DNA of 64,000 nucleotides. Source: Gyrodactylus bullatarudis. Taxonomy: Eukaryota > Platyhelminthes > Monogenea > Gyrodactylidea > Gyrodactylidae. Positions 60,601 to 64,000 of this stretch are shown here, one piece after another. A program made the translations under genes and the position numbers. The stretch is from assembly GCA_012064415.1 (NCBI GenBank), contig SSNU01000219.1:124001-188000 (forward strand). Direction: 5' to 3'. Each line of letters starts with the position of its first letter. Position 1 is the first letter of the stretch. Under the pieces are notes generated by a model. It did not search any database and was not told where the DNA came from. It saw only the letters and a list, made by a program, of their open reading frames with translations.

Positions 60601-63085
60601 AATATTTGCTTAAAAGAGATTCACAAATACTGGTTTCTAACAGCGTATCAACAATAACATTATTATCCACGTTCTTGTACAACCATGCGATACAATCATC
60701 TTTGATTCGCTGATGGATCGTGACTTCTTTTTGACAATTTTCAATCCATTTTTTATCAATAGTAGTTGCCACTTCTACAGATTTACCACACTTCGATATT
60801 TATTCTAAATTCGAGTAAGGAAGCTAGAAATGGAACTGTATCGATTGAGAAAATTTTCATCCTCTCATATTAAAAATTATATTTTTATCACGTTCTCATT
60901 TCATTAAATCATTAGTCATTGCTTTTAAAACTTTCTTTCCACTCTTAAAATTCATTCATTCGTATCAAATCTCAAATAATTTTCGAGAGAAATTAACAGA
61001 AATCGCTTCATCACTTTCTATTTTTTTTTCTTGAAGTTAGAACGTCCCATAGCTAACTGTATCTTCATGTTTTGAACCACAGATTAAGGAAAATTGAATG
61101 TACTTTAAAATAAATATAAGTCAAAGTAGATTTAATAGGATTATAACCAACCATTTTTCCAAAGCCAGACGTTTCAGTACTGAGATCGTCAATCACCTTT
61201 TTCAGTGGATGAGACGCTTGTAACGTGAACTCTTTTCAATTTTATCTAAACACTAATCAGATTATCTGTGGATAAATCAAACTTGGAAAACCTGACTATC
61301 TCAGTACCGAAACGTCTGGCTTTGGAAAAAGGCCGGTTTATATTCCGATTAAATCTACAAAGATTTATAATTCCATCATAGAACAAAACAATTTTCCTAT
61401 TGTAGTAGAAAATCATCAAGTTTTTTTTCTAAAACTCTCATTAAAGACTGTATGTCTTCTTATTATTTTCTGATAATATGCATCTTGAAACATTGTTTAT
61501 TTAAACAAAGTTACAAAATAAAAATAGTTTACCATTCTGGTTTTCTTATCAAATCGTTTATTTTCTTTGCATCTCTTTAGGATCACATGGGAAAAGAATC
61601 AAGATTAAATCATATTACATTGTATATACTTTTATTAGATTTAGTCAGTGTAAAATACATGGGAATATTTAAAAAATATCTATAGTAAATCTAAGATTCT
61701 ATCATTTACTGTATTATTCGGTCAATATGAAATCAAATGAAATATTTAATAAATTTAGGTACTCAAGTTCAAATGTTTGCCAACCCTGACCACCAGAGTC
61801 ACTACCAATCAACTCAAAATTCTCAAGTCGGTATGGCAAACCAATGGATCAGTTTTATAAACAATTTTGAGCAAAAATCAGAATCCAATCATTCAAAACA
61901 TCTAATGAGCAATGAAAATTTAGATTCACAATCTAAACAAACAACTGTTGGGAAAGAAAAAAAGGTTCAGTCAACCAATCAAACCCTACCACAAACGTCT
62001 AATCATAATCTTCTTGATCTCTTGGGTATGTTCCAGCTATAGGATGTATTAAACTTCCAGCAATGAATAAAAGTTAAGAAAATTTTAATGTTTTAAGAAC
62101 TCCTTAATTAATAAAGGAGTGCATTAATATGGACTTGAATTCTTTTCAATGTTCCTTAGAAGAATATGGCTAGGAGAGGAAGAAGTTAGATAGGAATCTA
62201 AAATTTTACGTCTATATTGGTTAATCATTGTAATCATCTGATCAATATTGTTAAGCAATCGGATAATCTTTTGACGAAATAAGCAAAGCTGCCAGTTAAT
62301 AATCAAAAAATTTTTTTCAAAATAATATTTCTCTAGAGTAAAGTTTCCTTAAAACATTTTGCACATTCACGTGAATATTGAAACTCAGTGAGTTTCGAAA
62401 TTCACGAGGGAGTTTCAAAACTCAGTGAGTTTCAATATTTACCGTTACAAATATATAATTCAAAATCATCTAAAATATTTATAATTCTATAACAATCTAT
62501 ATTTAAGACTCTTAGACTAAGAGTATAGAGTCTATAGTGGTAAATTAATTATATTAGCTTTTGTGTTCCTCCTTCGTTAACCGAAAATGACTTGCTACTT
62601 TCTACAGACTTGATAGATTTTTAACTCTTAAAATGAATATTTCTTCATAATTGTGATTTTTAAAAGCATAAATTTCCTTTACTTATCGTTCAATCTATCA
62701 GTGATTTTGTTTAAAAAAAGATTTATTATTTTCCAATATCATTTCTAATAATAATTCCCGTTTTCTTACTTTTTTCTTACTAGGGGGAAATGAAGGAAAT
62801 TGTGAATTACAATATTCACCTTACCTTCCGAATCGTTATAATAATTTTATACCAATCAGTGAAACAGTGAGCTTTGATGAGGAAGGCAACCCGTATCATA
62901 ATGCTCCACCCATCATACATCAAACTAAAAAAGTCATACAAAATTATTCCAGCTCACAGATTCTTGAAGATCAGAAGAATAATAAGTCTGGTGCTCAGAT
63001 GTCGGAGAGCGTCTCACCCAAAGCATTTCACCTGTGTCTGAATAAAAGTAACTCATCAGATCCAAACTTAGAGACCCATCTATAA
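42648..63085 (+). CDS. ANKRD50: ANKRD50-type STAND NTPase with ankyrin repeats
   Basis: In vertebrates ANKRD50 works with SNX27-retromer and WASH in endosomal recycling. Exons: 42648-44835, 45000-45224, 45291-45534, 45627-45881, 47826-48174, 50122-50334, 50529-50726, 50785-51271, 61759-62025, 62784-63085 (TAA); all phases agree, 1575 aa (human about 1430). A Ser-rich N-terminus leads to an NTPase: EEKFVGRTWLFNKILQWL, P-loop GGPGCGKS (about residues 131-138), Walker B VIVIDSLDES (about 255), then SLDDLRR-like LTLDDLRRP and IPGTLNGLYLWLC, all typical of ANKRD50. More than a dozen ankyrin repeats follow from about residue 660 (GWSPLRSAAW, RTALRAASWAGH, GRTPLIAAAYMG, GRCPLHVAAWQGH). The tail is Gln/Asn/Ser-rich. 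The 10.5-kb intron 51272-61758 hosts two transposons. Poly(A) signal at 63176-63181. Confidence 0.93.
46495..46700 (+). repeat. Repeat family D copy, ANKRD50 intron 4
   Basis: Shares GTTTTGTTCCATGACGGAAT, ACCTTTTTCTGTGGATGAGA and CGCTTG with 61125-61420. Frames across it on both strands are by-products. Confidence 0.6.
47020..47433 (+). mobile_element. Repeat family B copy, ANKRD50 intron 4
   Basis: Shares TTTTTTTTCATAACTCGCAT, ATGACCCTGAGAAATAGGTT and ATAGCACGAGTTTGATGAAT with the other copies and ends ACTTGAAGGGTTAA. No transposase. Confidence 0.6.
48420..48991 (+). repeat. 150-base direct repeats flanking a family E insert
   Basis: 48420-48566 and 48841-48991 are nearly identical (for example TTTTTTGGGGATCTAGAATC and TCAAATTAGCGCTCCATT in both) and belong to family A. 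Between them lies about 275 bases containing a family E copy (48628-48830). This looks like a local duplication or a recombination product around an insertion. Intron 5 of ANKRD50. Confidence 0.7.
48992..50121. other. ANKRD50 intron 5, remainder
   Basis: 48992-49190 continues the family A copy (AATATGCTTAATCAGATTTT, GAGATTTTTGTAAAAATAAT). 49190-50121 shows no recognised repeat or gene. Confidence 0.4.
52560..52930 (+). mobile_element. Repeat family A copy, ANKRD50 intron 8
   Basis: Degenerate copy with AATCAAGATTCGACGCCAAA, TGAACTTTAAGCTAA and TAAGTAGTGAAAATGATCAA in the family order. Non-coding. Confidence 0.55.
53362..53385 (+). mobile_element. Possible mariner-type terminal repeat remnant
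   Basis: TTAGGTTGCGCGATAAGTAA followed by TGGG, preceded by TA, resembles ends of mariner elements (TTAGGTTG... AAAAGTAAT). A matching right end was not found, so only a remnant is proposed. Confidence 0.3.
54097..56823 (-). mobile_element. Intact-looking 2.73-kb pogo/Tigger-type DNA transposon
   Basis: Terminal inverted repeats of about 70 bases, 54097-54166 and 56754-56823, start AAGATTCCATTCAATAGTCT and end TTAGTTCATTGAAAATT; I count one mismatch between the arms. The transposase runs on the minus strand, antisense to the host ANKRD50 intron. A clear TA target duplication was not seen (left flank GTGTT, right flank TGACC). The nearly identical ends suggest a young insertion. Confidence 0.8.
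54218..56639 (-). CDS. Spliced Tigger/pogo-type transposase with two CENP-B-like DNA-binding modules
   Basis: Exons (high to low): 56639-56271, 56244-about 56110 (donor uncertain), 55923-55595, 55563-55198, 55166-54660, 54634-54218; total about 710 codons. C-terminal half: a helix-turn-helix module (RKQILCLHDDQVPVNLLAHI, then NFKASKNFFSSMKNRHKI) and a DDE_1 domain with WNIDEAGW (first Asp), ATGEKKKLFIIGKHKNPR, AWMTKDIF, LFVDQCSSH (second Asp), VLLPVDAGVVRTFKARY (third acidic site) and SVADTFELAAEIWDEI. N-terminal exon: a second similar module, TNEEKYKFVCEM, FKIWIKNKAKL, and SSKYVTNFMNKHQIT. One in-frame TAA (56541-56543) breaks this first module. The roughly 150-residue segment between modules is unrecognised. 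Tigger transposases are normally intronless; here all later introns are short and GT-AG. Confidence 0.72.
56834..56998 (+). repeat. Cluster of GTACGAATTAGCAG motifs
   Basis: GTACGAATTAGC occurs at 56834, 56925, 56965 and (GTACGAATTAGCTA) 56983. The first two are followed within about 12-15 bases by CTGCTAATT, forming hairpins. CAGTACGAATTAGCAG resembles pogo-type ends (CAGT start). The cluster abuts the right end of the transposon and has no counterpart on its left side. Confidence 0.75.
57001..58668. other. ANKRD50 intron 8 between two transposons
   Basis: AT-rich. A 63-codon plus frame at 57862-58053 has no recognisable features and is treated as chance. Nothing else seen. Confidence 0.4.
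58669..60780 (-). pseudogene. Decayed Penelope-like retroelement (RT plus GIY-YIG)
   Basis: Minus strand, inside ANKRD50 intron 8. In order: an N-terminal segment (60780-60300; IDKKWIENCQKEVTIHQRIK, PGDDELMDIEASVGFERLLD), RT motifs LYGLPKVHKL and FRPILDMSQSPTCNIAKWL (60160-59786), LSLDVSSLFTNVPL (about 59740), PLGPIMAEIFMGKLE (about 59540), the catalytic box LRYVDDIFIIL (about 59470-59430) and YLEVLL, and finally a GIY-YIG end with AEYIGHTTRRLGVAEHLY (about 59020-58965) to a stop at 58669. The pieces lie in different frames with several stops, so the copy is dead. The YGLPKVHK and SLFTNVP blocks plus GIY-YIG identify Penelope-like elements rather than LINEs. Confidence 0.82.
61125..61355. mobile_element. 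Repeat family D MITE with about 60-base inverted ends
   Basis: Left arm TTTAATAGGATTATAACCAA ... CCAAAGCCAGACGTTTCAGT; right arm CGAAACGTCTGGCTTTGG ... TATATTCCGATTAAATC. About 230 bases with a non-coding centre. Fragments at 30.2 and 46.5 kb. Confidence 0.7.
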
Positions 63086-64000
63086 CTTGATGCTTAATTT
63101 TGTTCCCTTTGTAAATATTTTTGAGGTTTATGCAAGTTATTTATTTATTGACACTGATTAGCGCCAATTTATCAGAATAAATTTTGTTTTCTTTCAATTT
63201 CAAACCACATTTTCATTTTTCATTGAAATTCTCTGCCATATCACAGGATTTGAAAATATTCTTCGGAAACTACTAGTGCCAACAGCAAATAAAAAGTTTT
63301 TCCTTTTTTTCTGAGGTCTGACTTGAAACAAGTAGTTGTATATTTGAAGAAATATTTCATTGATAGATTGATTGTTTCTATAGAAAGTAACTAATAGATA
63401 CTTGTAGTTTTCAAGGCAATTCAATGCGAGTCCCTAGTTACAATAAACCAAATAGTACAAAGTCATGGTACAAGTCTATTAACTGAAAATTTGATCTTGT
63501 TCTCAATCGTTGGTTCAAAACAAAACATTGAGTTGTATTTTGCTTCAAAAATAATATTTATATTTTCATTATACTGATTAGTAGGCATGTAATATATCGA
63601 ATAAAAATAAATAATACATAAATTATTCGGTCTCAAAGTTGATAATTGCGTTTTAAGACCTAAAACTTTGGACCCTAAACTTTTTAAGACTTTATCATGA
63701 AAATAAGACCGATCTAAGACTTTATAACTTTGATCTGGATCATGATAAATAATTTTTTTAAACATTTTATTAATCCTCGGAGCCACAGTATTCTTAGGAA
63801 AAAATAGACTTATACATAATAAATACTCGTTACAAGACTTAACTCTAGAATGTTATTTTTAACCCAAGCTTGAAATTTCGACTCGAAATTTTCGAGGCTT
63901 GTTCTTGTTTTATCTTTCCTAAATATTTTTGAGCAATCTTAAATAAGTCTTGAATAGAAAAGACAGTGTCAATCCCTTCTTAGATTTCATTTTATTTTTC
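63086..64000. other. Downstream of ANKRD50, no gene recognised
   Basis: Holds the ANKRD50 poly(A) signal (63176-63181). 63640-63740 contains several irregular repeats of a TAAGACTTTA-type motif. Minus-strand frames at 63200-63424 and 63463-63786 have no recognisable features. A gene may begin beyond the window. Confidence 0.4.

Overview
The window is AT-rich nuclear DNA of a bilaterian animal. The evidence is spliceosomal introns with GT-AG borders (many only 40-70 bases), animal-only genes such as GRIP, INPP4 and ANKRD50, and several transposable-element families. An invertebrate, possibly an arthropod, fits best; the species cannot be fixed from the sequence. No rRNA, tRNA or CRISPR was seen. 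All gene models were built by reading frames, splice borders and intron phase by eye, and nearly every join listed was checked for phase.

Left part (1-14 kb), gene-dense: the 3' end of PPWD1 (+) runs tail-to-tail into BTAF1/Mot1 (-, 23 exons, about 2153 aa). Head-to-head with BTAF1 lies a folate-receptor-like secreted protein (+), then the mitochondrial thiamine pyrophosphate carrier SLC25A19 (+), a small coiled-coil ORF (-) and the catalytic end of an INPP4-type phosphoinositide 4-phosphatase (-) whose 5' part is not visible. A large inverted repeat with a Tyr/Asn-rich reading frame follows (14.6-15.3 kb).

Middle (18-40 kb): one 18-kb GRIP gene (+) with seven PDZ domains. Its large introns (3.1 and 7.3 kb) are filled with MITE/foldback repeats. 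Downstream are a GIY-YIG retroelement remnant and an unrecognised gene (38504-40013) with a predicted N-myristoylation start and a Tyr-Pro-Glu repeat tail.

Right part (41-64 kb): PCNA (-, intronless, complete) is head-to-head with an ANKRD50-type STAND-NTPase/ankyrin gene (+, 10 exons, about 1575 aa). The 10.5-kb penultimate-side intron of that gene hosts a 2.73-kb pogo/Tigger-type DNA transposon with nearly identical 70-base terminal inverted repeats and a spliced transposase, and a decayed Penelope-like retroelement.

The strongest novelty candidates are the spliced Tigger-type element with two successive CENP-B-like DNA-binding modules, the myristoyl/YQPEPS-repeat gene, the folate-receptor-like GPI protein and the inverted Tyr-rich module that recurs at 38.9 kb. 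Gene functions are mostly housekeeping and unlinked; no operon-like system was found.
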